Notes: a model not told the origin generated them from the sequence alone. A stretch of DNA of 64,000 nt from Hirsutella rhossiliensis (GCF_020360975.1 NW_025408667.1:5146001-5210000), one strand, 5' to 3'; numbered from the stretch's first letter, positions 47,911-59,349 are shown. Translations and numbers: made by a program.

Positions 47911-48035
47911 TAACCCTCTTATAGAGAAGGAAGATAACCCTCCTATAGAGAAGGAAGATAACCCTCTTATAGAGAGGGAAGATAACCCTCTTATAGAGAA
48001 GGAAGATAACCTTTTTATAAAAAAAGGAAAATAAT
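47911..48035 (+). repeat. 30-bp tandem repeat coding a 10-residue repeat in Copia-2
   Basis: Four to five units of the type AACCCTCTTATAGAGAAGGA-AGAT, reading NPLIEKED in frame. They lie in the spacer between integrase and reverse transcriptase. The last unit is degraded and the frame shifts near 48030. Confidence 0.85.
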
Positions 48036-48369
48036 CCTCTTTTAGAAAAGGGATTAAATAAGGATCTAAAAATCCGTATTAATATACCTAAGAAGCTAAA
48101 CGGATTTTATAAAGACTATATCGTATACCCTAAAATAAACACTATATTAAATAGTAAAAGTAAAGAGATTATTCTATCTTTACTAGAAAATAAGGATCCT
48201 ATAGAGCCTAAAACATTTAAATAGGCTATAAATAGCTTAGAAGCTATAGAATAGAAAGGAGCTATATTTCTAGAAATAGAAGAGCTCTTAAACTAAAATA
48301 CCTAGGAATTAAAGCCTCTTCCTAGCGATAGGGAGGCCCTAGGCAGCCGTTAGGTCTATAAAATAAAGC

Positions 48370-48995
48370 GGGATAATAATAATAATATTATTAAATATAA
48401 AGCCCGCTACGTAGTATAAGGATTTAATTAGGTCTATAGCCTAGATTATTTAGAAACCTTTTCTACGATAGTAAGACCCGAATCTATTAGAATACTACTT
48501 ATAATAGCTATTTCTAATAACTATACTCTACTATAATATAATATAAAAAATGCCTTTATATATACCGAAATAGATATAGATATTTATATAAAAGTCCCTA
48601 TAGGCTACGAAGAGCTAATACTTAAAGACTAGTTTAATAAAAACTAGTATAAGTATAATATTAGCTATTTATAGTTTCTAGAGCTATATAAAAAGAAAAG
48701 GCTAGTAGTAAAATTAAAGAAAGCATTATACGGCCTTAAATAAAGCCTAAAGCTCTAGTATAACTATCTTAGCTCTATATTAGCTAAGATAGGATTTTCG
48801 GCCCTTCCTATAGATAAAGGGGTATTTATAAATACGCAATATAAAATTGCGATAGCAATCTACGTAGATAACCTCCTAATAATAGGGCCTAATAGAGGTA
48901 TAATAAATAGTCTACTTAAAAAAGTAGTAGATTATATAAAGGTTTAGGCTCTAAGCGAACTAAAAGACTTCTTAGGAATATATATAATTATAAAC
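48370..48995 (+). pseudogene. Copia-2 reverse transcriptase remnant
   Basis: Clear copia signature in order: KARYVV, LDYLETFSTIVRPESIRILL, YNIKNAFIYTEIDIDIYIKV, a LYGLK block near 48728 and the catalytic YVDN at 48861-48872 (YVDD with a G to A change). Stops replace Gln. Confidence 0.9.
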
Positions 48996-49359
48996 TAGAG
49001 TAGAAAGGAGATATTTATACCCTAGGAAAAATATACTCGTAATAAAATATAAGAATATAATAAAGAAGACTTAGGGACTTTTAATACGCCTACTATAGTA
49101 GGAGTAAAGCTTAAAAAGGCTACTATAACGCTTTTATAAAAAGAAATCCTTATTTACTAAAGGGAAATAAGGGCTCTATTATATCTAGCTATAATAAGTA
49201 GGCTAGATATTTTATATACTGTTATTTCCTATGCTAGATTTGCTTTTAAACTAGATAATACGTATTTTAAAGCGTTAAATACTATCTAGAAATATTTAAA
49301 TAAATATCCTAACCTAAGGATAATTTATTATTGCAATATCCCTTATACTTATAATTTTA

Positions 49360-49830
49360 TAAAAGGTTATTCCGACGCTAGCTAGGCGTCTAACCTTATA
49401 GATAGAAAATCCGTTTCTGGATACTATTTCTATATTTATAAAAATATTATAAGTTAGGCCTACTAGAAGCAAAAATCTATAGCCCTATTAACCTACGAAG
49501 CTAAATTTATTACCCTTAGGGAGGCTAATAAAGAAGCTTTATATCTAAATCGGCTATTTTATACGATAAATAATAGCTTGTCTATTAGAATTCCTAATAC
49601 TATACCTCCTATCTTAACGGATAACGAGGCAGCTATTAAATTAGCTAAGAATCCGGAATTTTATAAAAAGACAAAGTATATAGATATTGCTTACTTCTAT
49701 ACCTAAGAAAATATTAAGGAAAAGAAGATTCGGATTTTCTATATTAAATCCGAAGATAATATTGCCGATATATTTACTAAGGAACTAAGAAGAGAAAAAT
49801 TATTTAAGTTCTAAGAGCTTCTTTCCCTTA
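49360..49830 (+). pseudogene. Copia-2 RNase H remnant
   Basis: GYSDASQASNLIDRKSVSGY-type block (one Gln codon now TAG) near 49367-49420, then TYEAKFITL near 49491, DNEAAIKLAKN near 49621-49655, and EDNIADIFTKEL near 49753-49790. These are the full set of copia RNase H landmarks. Confidence 0.9.
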
Positions 49831-50232
49831 GGGAATTAAAAGAGCCTTAAAAAAAAAGAAAAGCTTATATCCCCTTAATAGAGGTTTTTTAGCTATCTTT
49901 TACTTTCTTAGCTTTTCCTCTATATATAACTAATAGGTTTTTTCCTTTAAAAAGGTTTCCTATTAGTAAAAAACAACTTATAAAAATAGGGTTTTTCCTT
50001 ATTAAAAGGTTTCCTATAATAATAACTCTATAAGGCTTTTTCCTTATAAAGGTTTACTTAAAAAGAAGAGAAATAATTATAACTATAACTAGGATTTTTC
50101 CTACTAAGGTTTTTCCTAGAAAGGGTTTTAAAATTTTCCCTTATATTCCTATTATATACCTTATTCTTAATAAGGATAATTCTACTATAAAAGAAATAAC
50201 TAGTAAAGAGCACTATTTACCTAGTACTCTTT

Positions 50233-50241
50233 AAGGGAGGC
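50233..50241 (+). other. Polypurine tract of Copia-2
   Basis: AAGGGAGGC directly before the 3' LTR. Confidence 0.75.
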
Positions 50242-50938
50242 TATAAGAATATACCCTTATATTCCTATTTTACTATTATAAAGAAATAATAGGCATAGGG
50301 AGGCTTTATAGAATAAGCTAGTAAAAAGAGGCTCTATAATATAGTCTAAGGGAATAACCCTTAAAAGATAAAGACCTCTACTAGATATCTATACCTTCCT
50401 CTAGGAAAAGCGGGTTAGGATAAGCCTATCCTTATAAACAAAAATATATATAAAATGCATAAGTTAATTACGAGCAGAACGGATACCCTATTGCCTATTT
50501 TAGCCTAGCGGTTCCGAAGATATCCGCGATACGAGAATAGGTAGGGCATAGAACATTCTAGTTAAATCTACTACTTATACTAGAACCTATAGTCTTACGT
50601 TAACTATCACGCTATAATTAGACCGCCTACTAAGTTAGGAAGATATACTATAGATAGAGCTTTTTAAGCACTATAGAATATACTAGAAAGCTAACTAATT
50701 AGTCTACTTATAGGCGAGCAATAGTCTATAAAAGACAAAGGATTTCCCTAGGAGTAGTAGATAGAAAAAGTAAGTTCGTAAGTATCTTTTGCAACGCTAT
50801 TCTTTTAATATATTATTTAGCCCCTTATATACTTATTATAAATTCCGGACGAAATCCTACCCTATACTCCTTCGACCGATCTTTCCGCTTACGTTATCGA
50901 TTACCCGATTCTACGCTTATTACTTATACCTTCTTATA
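50242..50938 (+). repeat. 3' LTR of Copia-2
   Basis: 697 bp ending CTTCTTATA, followed by the GGACC duplication. Nearly identical to the 5' LTR apart from scattered transitions and the three-base indel. Confidence 0.94.
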
Positions 50939-51989
50939 GGACCCTTATAAGCTATTCCTTTAATATAAAATCGAAGGCGCCCTTTATATTTAATAAGAGG
51001 GTACTAGTAATAGCCTTCTTATTAAACTCCCGCTTCTTTTAGATATAGTATAGAAGGAGGAAGGCTATATTTATAGCTAACTACTATTTTCGTCCCCTTA
51101 GCTATATAGGGTTTAAAAGCCCGGCCGTATTAGCTAAATAGCTTAGCTAGGTAGCGTATAGCTTTTTAAGGACCTTTCTTAAGTAGTTAACTAAACTTAT
51201 AACCCTATAAGCCTTAAGGATAATATAGTCTAGCTTATTTTACTTAGGAAGTATAATTCTTATAGCTTCCTTCTATACTATAAGGTAGTATCCTTAGTTA
51301 AATAGAGCTTTATAGGCCTTATTAAAGACTATAAGGATAGCTTTATATACGTATTAAATAAGGAGGAGGCTAAGGGAGTCTAGGCTAAGAGCTTTCTTAT
51401 TAAAAGAGCTAAAAATAGCCCTCTTAATCTTAGGGTCCTTTAGCTCTAGCTAGTCCTACTTAACCGTGCCCTTACTACTTATATAGCCTAGGGGCTTTTC
51501 TTTTTCTAAGCTTTAAGGGGGGCTAAAGAAAGGGCTAGAGCTAGGGTCTAGGGTTAGAAAAAAGGTTATTAAGAAGGCCTCGTCTTTTTCTATAAAGGTA
51601 TTAGCTTTTACCTCTATCCTTTCTTTTATATATAAGATACTAAGAAGGGTAGGGTTAGCTCTAGCCTTAGTATAAAAAAAAGCTATAAAGATATCCTTTC
51701 TTATTACTTTTAATAAGAAGCTCTCTTAGTATTACTTCTTAGTAGCTTTAATAGTATACTTAAAGCTATTTTAGGCCTTTATAAAGCTCTTCTAGCTCTC
51801 CTTATCTTAGGCTAGCCTATAAGCCTATTAAGCTAAGCTTAGGGCTTTCTAAAGGTAGGTTAGCTCGTCGGTCTACTAAGGCTTAGATCCCTTATAAGGC
51901 TTTTTTTCGGTATTACTATATTTAAGGCCTTTATAAAGGTTCTTTTTAAAAGGGAAGCTATCCCTTTTAAGTTATCTCTTTTTATAGCC

Positions 51990-52880
51990 CTCTCTATAGC
52001 TATAAGGAGGTCCTATTCCTTCTTAGCTAGGTATTCCGAAAATACCTTTTAGTTTACTTTCCTATAATTATAAGTAGTAAGCCTAGCTAGTAGTAGCTTA
52101 TTAAGGCCCCTTAAGCTAGCTTTAAAGGCTATAGGTTTATAATCTAAGCTTATAGCTTCTAGGAAGTAGAAGTTAGCTTAGGTTAGCTATTTAAAGGGGC
52201 TATAGAAAGTAAGGTTTATAATTAAGTCCCCTTTTAAGCCTTTCCTTTAATAGGTGCCTTTTATAGCTACCTTAAGGTCTATTAATAAGGAAGCCTTATA
52301 GTAGTTAAGCTAGCTAATAAGGGCTTCTACCTTATAAGCCTTAAAGGGTTTTATAAAAGGGTTTTAATAAAGGTAGTATAAGTTAAAGTCCCTTACTAGT
52401 AAGAAGGGCTACTATAAGAACTAGGCTATTAGTAATAGCTTTTTTATTATAAAGGGCCCTTACTAGCCTTAGCTAGCTAAGGCCCTTTTAACCTCTTTTT
52501 CGTTATATAGGTTAATAAAGGTAAATAGCTTATCGCTTTTTACCCTTATAGCTTATATATTAAGATCGTAAAAGAGGTTAAAGCTATAGCTAGCTTTTAT
52601 CTAAGCTTCCTTCCTCTTATAAGCTATAACCTTAGGCCTCTTAGCAAGCTTAAGAAAGTTAGTAGAAGGGATAAGGGTTATAATATTATAGGCCGGATAC
52701 TATATAGGGATATAGCTATTATCGATCTTATAAAGGTAAGGCTCTTATAATAAGATAAGGTCCGCTCTTATTTTTAGGGCTTACTTTAAGATCGATAAGT
52801 TAACTATTTCCTACTTATTAGTATTATACTATATAATACTAATAGGGTTATAGTTAGGCCTAGGGGGCCTAAGGGGCTTT
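51990..52880 (-). pseudogene. LINE AP-endonuclease remnant
   Basis: The minus-strand frame starts near 52870 with an IIQYNTNK-like block (the Q-NV/IN-RS region), then LILLQEPY near 52740. RDFNLYYLY at about 52371-52395 corresponds to GDFN-HH-W, the catalytic Asp/Asn motif. The domain would nick target DNA for target-primed reverse transcription. Stops at Gln/Trp codons inactivate it. Confidence 0.82.
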
Positions 52881-53149
52881 AGGGGCCCTATAAGCGTAAG
52901 GGGGCTAAGGCTATTAAGTATTAGTTATTCCCTTATAAACTCTATATTATACTTTATTAATTATAGGGTACTCTCTTTTATAGTTATAGTATTAGACCTT
53001 AAAATAAGAGTAGCTTTAGCTAGCCTTATAGCTAAGGTAGTTATAGTCCTTAGTTAAATACTTTTTTAAGTAAAAGGTATACTTAATAAGCTACTAATAG
53101 GTCTAAGGGTTATAGCTAATAGAAAGGCACCTATAGTACTATATATATA

Positions 53150-54410
53150 TAGTATATTCTTTATAGGCCTTAACTTAAATCTATAGACCTATTATATAAA
53201 TGCCTTTTTTTTAGTATTCGGCCTTTATAGCCTTTAAAGGGATTATAAAGATAACTAATCTTACTTTCTATATTAAGCCTAGGGTGCTTAGCTACCTAGG
53301 CTATCCTAGGATATCGATCTCGCTAAAGGTTTTAGCTTTTATAGTAAAGATATTAAAGATATAGGTCTCTAAGAGGTTAGGGACGCTCTAGGCTACTAGC
53401 TTAGTCTAGCTAGTAGGAAGGTCAGCCGATTTAATAGGTAGCTCCTTAAGGTATAAGGACTACTTCTCTTACTACTTTAGAAGCTTCTTTACTATAAATA
53501 GGGCCTTTATTATTATAACTATATTACTTTTATTTAAGGTTAATAAAGCTAATATAGCTAGTTCCTCTATAGCCTTCTTAAGCTCGTTATAAAGCGTAAT
53601 AAGGTTAATAGTTAGTATTAGCGATTCCTTTTTTAGCTTTAAGATAAGTTAAAAGTCCTCTTTTATATTCCTCTTAGCTAGGGCCTTAGCTATAGTCTTA
53701 GCTAGGGCTTTCGCTAGAGCCTTAGCTAGGGACTTAGCTAGGGCCTTAGGCGCCTTCTTTATAGTAACCTTAGCTTATAAGCTCGCTTCGAGGTTTCCTT
53801 AGGTAGCCCTAAGCTACTAAGCGGCCTTAGGCTAGTATAAGGGCTATTATAGGGGCTGTTAGCGGTCCGGGGTCCTTATAGCTGCCTTCTCGAGCCCTTT
53901 TATAAGGGTCTTATAAAAGGGTTCGATTTTTAAGCTTCTTTAAGGGCCTAGAGGGCCTACTAAAGGAAGCCCTAGGCTTAGTCCCTAAGAAAAAGGTACT
54001 AGGGCTAGGGCTAGGTCTATTATAAGCGTTAAAATATAAGTTAAATAAGTATAGGGCTAATAGAGCTACTAAGTATAGCTCTCCTTTACTTCTTTACTTA
54101 CTTTAAAGGCTAGTTAAGCTAGAAGTAGCTAGCCTAAGGTAAGGCTAAGCTAGGCCTAAAGAGGCTAGTTTTTAATATAGGCTAGGTATTATCTTCTATC
54201 TTAATATCCTTTAAGTCCTAGTCTTAGGTCCTAGGCCTTTCTTCTAAGGTCCTTAGAAGGCGTTAGCCTTCTAAACCTTCTTTTAAGCGGGCCCTAGCCT
54301 TTAAGGTACTTATTTCGACCCTTAAGTTAAGAGGGGGGGTTAAAGTTAAAAGGGCCTTCCTTATATCTAAGCTAGGGTCTTAAGTTAGGTCTAAGCTTAA
54401 TCTTATTAGC
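53150..54410 (-). pseudogene. LINE ORF1 remnant
   Basis: Long minus-strand frame upstream of the endonuclease. At 53680-53775 it reads as a repetitive Ala-Lys-rich segment (ALAK units), a basic patch typical of nucleic-acid-binding ORF1 proteins. A possible zinc-knuckle region near 53200-53280 is too degraded to call. A run of ten G sits at 54411-54420 just upstream. Confidence 0.5.
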
Positions 54411-54464
54411 GGGGGGGGGGTATATACCCTTAGTTAGTAAGGGCAGGGAAGAGTTTTCTACTTA

Positions 54465-55210
54465 TATAAAAGAGAACGTTGCTTAATTCGTAATCTTTAA
54501 TAGTATATTATATACCCGCTAGTAGCTATATAAGCCTATACTTAGGGTCTTAAGGTATATAAGTAAAAGCTAAAGTTTAGGAAATTAAGGAATTACGTAA
54601 GACTATATAATAGAGGGGAAGAGGGAGTATAAGGTAGGATTTTCAACGGAATTTATTAGTAGTATATTAGTATATAAAAGAGGTATTAAAGTTAATAATT
54701 CTCTATCTATCTACTAGCGGATATACTATCTTATATAGATAATTATAGCTAAACGGAAGAACCTTTTAAGACTAGATTTAGGCTACCGTATAGCCCTAAG
54801 ACTAGGAAATTCCGTGATACCTTAAGTAAATCTAGAAGTATCTTAGTTCTACTAATATTTATATTTAAAGGAGGTTAGTTATACTAGTATTCTTAAGAGG
54901 TCTTAGCTAGTATTCTAAGCTAGCTCTATTCCTTTAATTCCCGATTATATAATAACCGGCACCCCGTTTAATATATAATAATATATAAAATAACGAGCGA
55001 TTCTTACTTTATAGGATAAGATTTTATCTATAATTAATATACTACTTATTAGCTTATATAATCGGGAGAGTATATTATAGCTGCTTTATTTATAGTAGGA
55101 ATACCGTTCCTTATATAAGGGGGCGTAATATACTATTCGCGATAGTTCTAGGCATATACTTTTTCTATATTTTAAGCTTAGTTTCGAAAGGTTAGCTAAG
55201 AAGATATATA
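54465..55210 (-). repeat. Possible LTR related to Copia-2 or LINE 5' region
   Basis: No frame seen. At 54580-54720 the sequence resembles the reverse-oriented Copia-2 LTR: GGAGTATA-GGTAGGATTT, then CGGAATTTAT, then a CTATCTATCTACTA stretch. It is too different to be the same family. It may be a solo LTR of a related family inside the LINE 5' untranslated region; no secure target duplication was found. Confidence 0.4.
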
Positions 55211-55959
55211 TATACTTATTATCTTAACTATTAAAGGGGTAAGAAAGGTAGCTTTCTTAAAGGATTACTAAGATACTTTTTATCCTTACTTTAAGAAGTA
55301 AAGGAAGGTATAAGGCTTAATATAAAAGAAGACTAACTTCTTTTTTATTTTAATTATTTTTCCGACTTTTATTTAATACTTATAAAAAACGGTTCCTATA
55401 AAGTATTTATAATAAGCTAGCTCTTTAAGCTATAGCTATTAGTAAGAAAGGTATATAAAAGAGACCTCCTAGACCTACTAATAAACTAAAAGCAGCTAAA
55501 AAAAACACCCTTTTAAAGACTAGTTTTTCTAGGCCTAGAAAGACTATTTAGCTTTATATAAAGAGATAAGGTCTTTTAAAGAGGTCCTTAAGGAAAAGGT
55601 AAAAGGAAAATAGGTTATTAGCTATAAGTAGGTCTTTATTTATAAGACTAATAAATATAGATTCCCTTAGAAGTATAAGGCTTAGCTAGTTATTTATAGG
55701 AACTAGTAAGAAAAAGGGGATTTACTTATTAAAGTAATTACTTTAGTAAGGATATCCTTTTAAACCCTTATAGCTATAATAATAGAATTTAACCTCGAGC
55801 TTAATTAGATAGATATAGTTAATACCTTTATTAACTACCCTTTTAAGGAAAAAGAAGTTATTTATATATAACTTCCTCTTAGTTTTTAATAACTAAGAAA
55901 GGTTTTATAGCTTAGGTAAGCTCTTTATAGACTATAAAGATTACCCTTTCCTTAGTAAT

Positions 55960-56331
55960 TATTACGAAAAAAAATATAGCCGCCTATTAAATATAAGCGA
56001 TAGCGTTAATTAACGTATATAGTATACGCGATATACCCCTTTAAGGATATTAGGTTAATTCGTCCCGGGATACCTAGATATCCTAGACTATAGCGGGAAT
56101 TTTTATATAGGCAGGCCCTATACTAAAACCGCGCTTAATTACGCTAGTAGGACTCGAACTATAGGCCTTTAAGTAATACGCGCTAGGCTAGCTAAAAGTA
56201 CGTACGTAGTTACTAAGAAGTCCTTAGAGAGGTAACCCCTCCGCCTAGGCTTATAACTATTATAAAAAAGGATATAGCCGCTTATTAGATATAAGCGATA
56301 GCGTTAATTAATATATATAGTATACGCGATA
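55960..56331 (-). mobile_element. Miniature LTR element (TRIM) with tRNA-like core, copy T2
   Basis: 372 bp inserted in the reverse transcriptase of Copia-1 copy F, with the perfect duplication GTAAT (55955-55959, 56332-56336). Copy B shows the empty site (GCAAT) near 15507. 74-bp terminal direct repeats are at 55960-56033 and 56258-56331. Read on the minus strand, GTTATAAGCCTAGG follows the first repeat and CCTTAAAGGGGTA precedes the second. The core has AGTTCGAGTCC (56150-56160), a B-box with one RIP change. It codes for nothing. More RIPed than copy T1. Confidence 0.9.
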
Positions 56332-57740
56332 GTAATAGTATTTAATAGGTTCCCTTAAAGCCTTAAGCTTTAAGAAAGTCTACTAAGAACTATATATAAT
56401 ATAAAATAGTAAATTTATAGTCTTTTTTTATATTAATTATAATATCTAAGCTTACTTAAAAGAGAAAGAAGTAATAGCTAGGGAGGCTATATAAGGCTTA
56501 TAAAAAAGGTATAAGATAACTAAGCTAAGGGAGCTAAAGTAGTTCTTAGGAATATAAATCCTTTAAAATAAGTCCTAATAAACTATTTAGCTTACCTACG
56601 ATACTTATATTAATAAGGTCGCTTATTAATTCCTCCTTAATTCCCTTAATAAGAAGCTTCCCTTTATAGCTATATTAAATAAAGACCTTTTACTTAATCT
56701 ATCTTTTTAAGCTAAGGAGTAAGAGAAATATTAATATTAATAGAAGGTAAGCTCCTTACCTTTTTTTAGCTATTTTTACTAAACTAAATATCTCTTTTAT
56801 AGTCTCTTAGCTAGCTAGGTATAACTAAAATCCTAGCCCTAGGTATTAAGAAGTAATAAATAGAGCTATCCTTTATCTCTATTTAATAAGATTATATAGT
56901 CTATACTTAGGAGGGTAAGGAAGGAAACTAGCTATTAAAATCTTTTTTTATTTAAGCGATACGTCCTTTATAGGTAATTCCTTAAATAGAAAGAGCTTAT
57001 ATAGGTATATTATATCCCTTTTTAAAAGAACTATTACTTAAAGAGCTTTAAAGTAAGCTAGTATTATAACTTTTAATATAAAAGTAAAGCTACTAGCTCT
57101 TTTAAAAGCGTTAAAGGAAGTAATTTTCCTTAGCTAGCTACTTATTTCTTTATAACTATAAATTCTATCCCTATTAGCTATAAAATATAATAATAATATA
57201 AAACTATATAGACTCCTATAAAGGAAAATAGTAAGCTATTAACCTAGCTATAGTATATCGATATTTATTAGTATTAGTTATACTAAGAAGTTTAAAAGGA
57301 ACTTATTTCTATCTATTAGGTTTTAATAATATTAATAAAAGTAAACGGTCTTATAAGTCCCTTATTAAAGTAAAAGCTAGCTATCTTTTTATAGTAAATT
57401 AAGCTAGAAAACGTTTATAAAAAGTTATCCTTAAAGGCCTACCTTAAGAGTCTATAAGAAGAGCTAATAGTATATATAAAAAGGTAATATTTATAGTTAA
57501 AGAGAGTAACTAAGGCTTATCTTAAAAGGGGGCCCTTAGCTTAATTAAGACTTATTATTCTTAAAGGACCCTTTTTAAGGACTTATCTTTAAAGAAGCCC
57601 CTTTTTCTTATAAGACTTAATATCCTCCTTAGGTATCTTTTCCTAATATAAGTTTAAAAGAGCCTAAGCTAACCTTATATTTCTTAAGTAAAGGATAAGT
57701 ATAAACTAAGACCTTTTTTATACGCTTACTAGCCTAAGTA

Positions 57741-58480
57741 TTTAGCTTTACTTATTATAAAGTAAGTAGAGGTATATATATAAGTATTATTTATAGGATA
57801 ATATTAATAAGCTATATAAAGCTTTTTTATATATAGCTAGCCTACCTTTATATATATAAGATCCGGCCCTTTATATATAACTATATAGCTTAGGCTATAG
57901 CTTAAGCTTATAACCTATAATAGTTAAAGACTCTTATATAATACCTTCTTTTAAGCGCGGTATAGCGCTACCTTATTAATAGCTTTTATATAATTAAGCT
58001 TATACCGCTAGCTTCTCCCTACCCTTTCTTATTAATTAAGCTAGCCCTACTAGCCTTATTATCCCTACGCTTACTAGCCTAAGTAGCTAAAACCTAGTTT
58101 TATACTTACTTACTAGCTAGCTATTTAAATAAGGGCGTAACTTATTATATACGCTCTTAGGTAGCTAGCGGCCGGCTTAGACCTATATAAGCTAAAGGTT
58201 ACCTATCCCCTTAGCCTTAGGTAGCCTCTTTTACTAAGGGGTATATAAGGCGGTATCCCTTCCTTCCCCCTTCCCTTCTTTCTCTCCTTTCTTTAACTAT
58301 AGTAATAGTATTACTAGGTAAGTTCCGCTCTACTTAAGGAGTTAGTTTATTCCTAGCTATATAAGCCGATCTATTAATATATACTTATAGTAGTAGTAGT
58401 AGTAGTAATAATAGCCCTAATAATAATAATAACTCTAACTAATAAGTTCTATACCTTATAAAGTAAGAGGCTATATTTTA
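57741..58480. other. Unassigned AT-rich stretch with promoter-like motif
   Basis: Copia-1 similarity ends near 57740. No gene seen. GGGGTATATAAGGCGG near 58236, then a pyrimidine-rich run to 58305, looks like a promoter or LTR. A TAG-type trinucleotide run is at 58389-58412. It may be the 5' region of the element whose frame starts near 58490. Confidence 0.4.
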
Positions 58481-58491
58481 TTATATTAACT

Positions 58492-59349
58492 TCTACGATA
58501 AATATATATACCTTTCTCTCTTTTACCTTTTCCTTCTTAGAGTATATAGAGTCGTTTATTAATACTATACTAGCCGCGGCTAACGATAGCTCTACTACTA
58601 CCGCCGCTCCTACTTATACCCTTACTACCGCTCCTACCGCCGCCGCCGCTGCCTTTACTATACTATTTACCCTTACGTTGCCCCTTAAAGTAATAACGCC
58701 GTCCCTACCGCTACCTATAACGCCCGGCCCCTCGGCCCCTACCTTTATCTCCGCTACCCTTATAAGTCTATAGTTAAGTAAGCGTAATAGACGTTATCCG
58801 CTAACCTCTTATAGTATAAGCGCTAAGTATAGGCCGGGCGCCGCCGCGGCGGCAGCTACTATTAGTATATACGCGCTAGCCGTGCCTATAAGGCGGCGCC
58901 TCCTATCCTACTCGCTATAGTATCGGCTTAAAAGGCCGGCTTATATAGGTAGGCGTAGGGGGCTACTAAGAAGCGCCTTACCGCCGCCGCTACTATATAC
59001 TATAACCTCCGCGCCCTTAAGCGATAAGGCCTTATACCTAAGTAAGTCCTTACTCCTTTACTCCCTTATTTCCGCTTTTAATATACCTAGCGCTAGGGAT
59101 ACTACCTCCGTCGCCTTATTAGCGGTCCCCTTAGCCGTGCCTGCCTCTACTACCGCCGCTGCCCTTACTACTACTATTAGCCGCTACCCTTTTACCTTTA
59201 GAGCCGCCGCCGCCGCTAACTAGCTTATAGCCTTAAAGGGCCGCCTTGGCGCCTTAGAGACCGCCGCTACTACTAATAAAAAAGAGGAGGAGGCTAATAA
59301 AGATAATAATAATAAAGATAATAATAAGGGTAACGATAATAATAAGGAA
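58492..59349 (+). pseudogene. RIP-degraded frame of unknown element, Ala/Thr-rich
   Basis: One plus-strand frame runs about 285 codons with only a few in-frame TAGs, each fitting a former Gln. It begins with a hydrophobic stretch and goes on with Ala/Thr/Pro-rich runs (58560-58740, with GCC repeats). A basic Arg-rich middle (about 58780-58990) follows, then a Lys/Glu/Asn/Asp tail (59280-59349). The GC-rich repeats survive because GCC and ACC codons offer little CpA. I do not recognise the family. It could be the Gag of an LTR element or a DNA-binding N terminus. No ATG start remains. Confidence 0.45.

Larger units (their letters stand above)
44619..50938 (+). mobile_element. Full-length Copia-2 (Ty1/copia), young and structurally complete
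   Basis: 6,320 bp with LTRs at 44619-45312 and 50242-50938 and the perfect duplication GGACC (44614-44618, 50939-50943). Order: primer-binding site, gag with zinc knuckle, protease, integrase, reverse transcriptase, RNase H, polypurine tract. Coding frames are readable over long stretches, interrupted mainly by TAG/TAA at Gln and by lost ATGs. It is the last large insertion here: it interrupts the LINE, which interrupts Copia-1 copy F. Confidence 0.95.
43500..51700 (-). pseudogene. LINE reverse transcriptase remnant, split by Copia-2
   Basis: The right part (50944-51700) has a VISLVN block (YRPISLLN in relatives) near 51190-51215. Motif A, LLLNIKGAFD, is at 50969-50996, with the catalytic Asp of LDIKGAFD changed to Asn by G to A. 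The left part (43500-44618) has SYIDN at 44382-44393, matching YIDD/YVDD with the same type of change. Copia-2 landed about 25 bases downstream of motif A. Stops are TAG/TAA. This enzyme would carry out target-primed reverse transcription; it is inactive here. Confidence 0.85.
42313..55219 (-). mobile_element. Long Tad-like LINE (non-LTR retrotransposon), interrupted by Copia-2
   Basis: Reverse-oriented element inserted in copy F, with about 11-bp target duplications (TTATCTTAACT at 42302-42312 and 55219-55229). The A-rich tail is a T-run at 42313-42320. From 5' (right) to 3' (left): ORF1-like region, AP endonuclease, reverse transcriptase, RNase H, Cys/His-type C terminus. The full-length Copia-2 (44619-50938) sits inside the reverse transcriptase. 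Without it the LINE is about 6.6 kb, a plausible full length, though 54465-55219 may partly belong to another repeat. All frames carry RIP stops. Confidence 0.85.
38139..57740 (+). mobile_element. Copia-1 copy F, split by LINE, Copia-2 and miniature-element insertions
   Basis: 5' LTR at 38139-38612, then primer-binding site, gag (about 38770-40200) and integrase (about 41090-41650), up to 42312. After the LINE the same element resumes at 55220-55230. It holds reverse transcriptase (about 55560-55954 and 56337-56480) and RNase H (about 57000-57300) and fades out near 57740 without reaching the polypurine tract or 3' LTR. Other insertions: solo LTR 39381-39857 and the miniature element 55960-56331. 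All coding content is RIPed. Confidence 0.85.

Noticed and set aside
54411..54420. Run of ten G as an assembly artefact
   Set aside because: It lies in a continuous minus-strand LINE context and could be a real C-tract; cannot be decided from sequence alone, so not reported as a feature.
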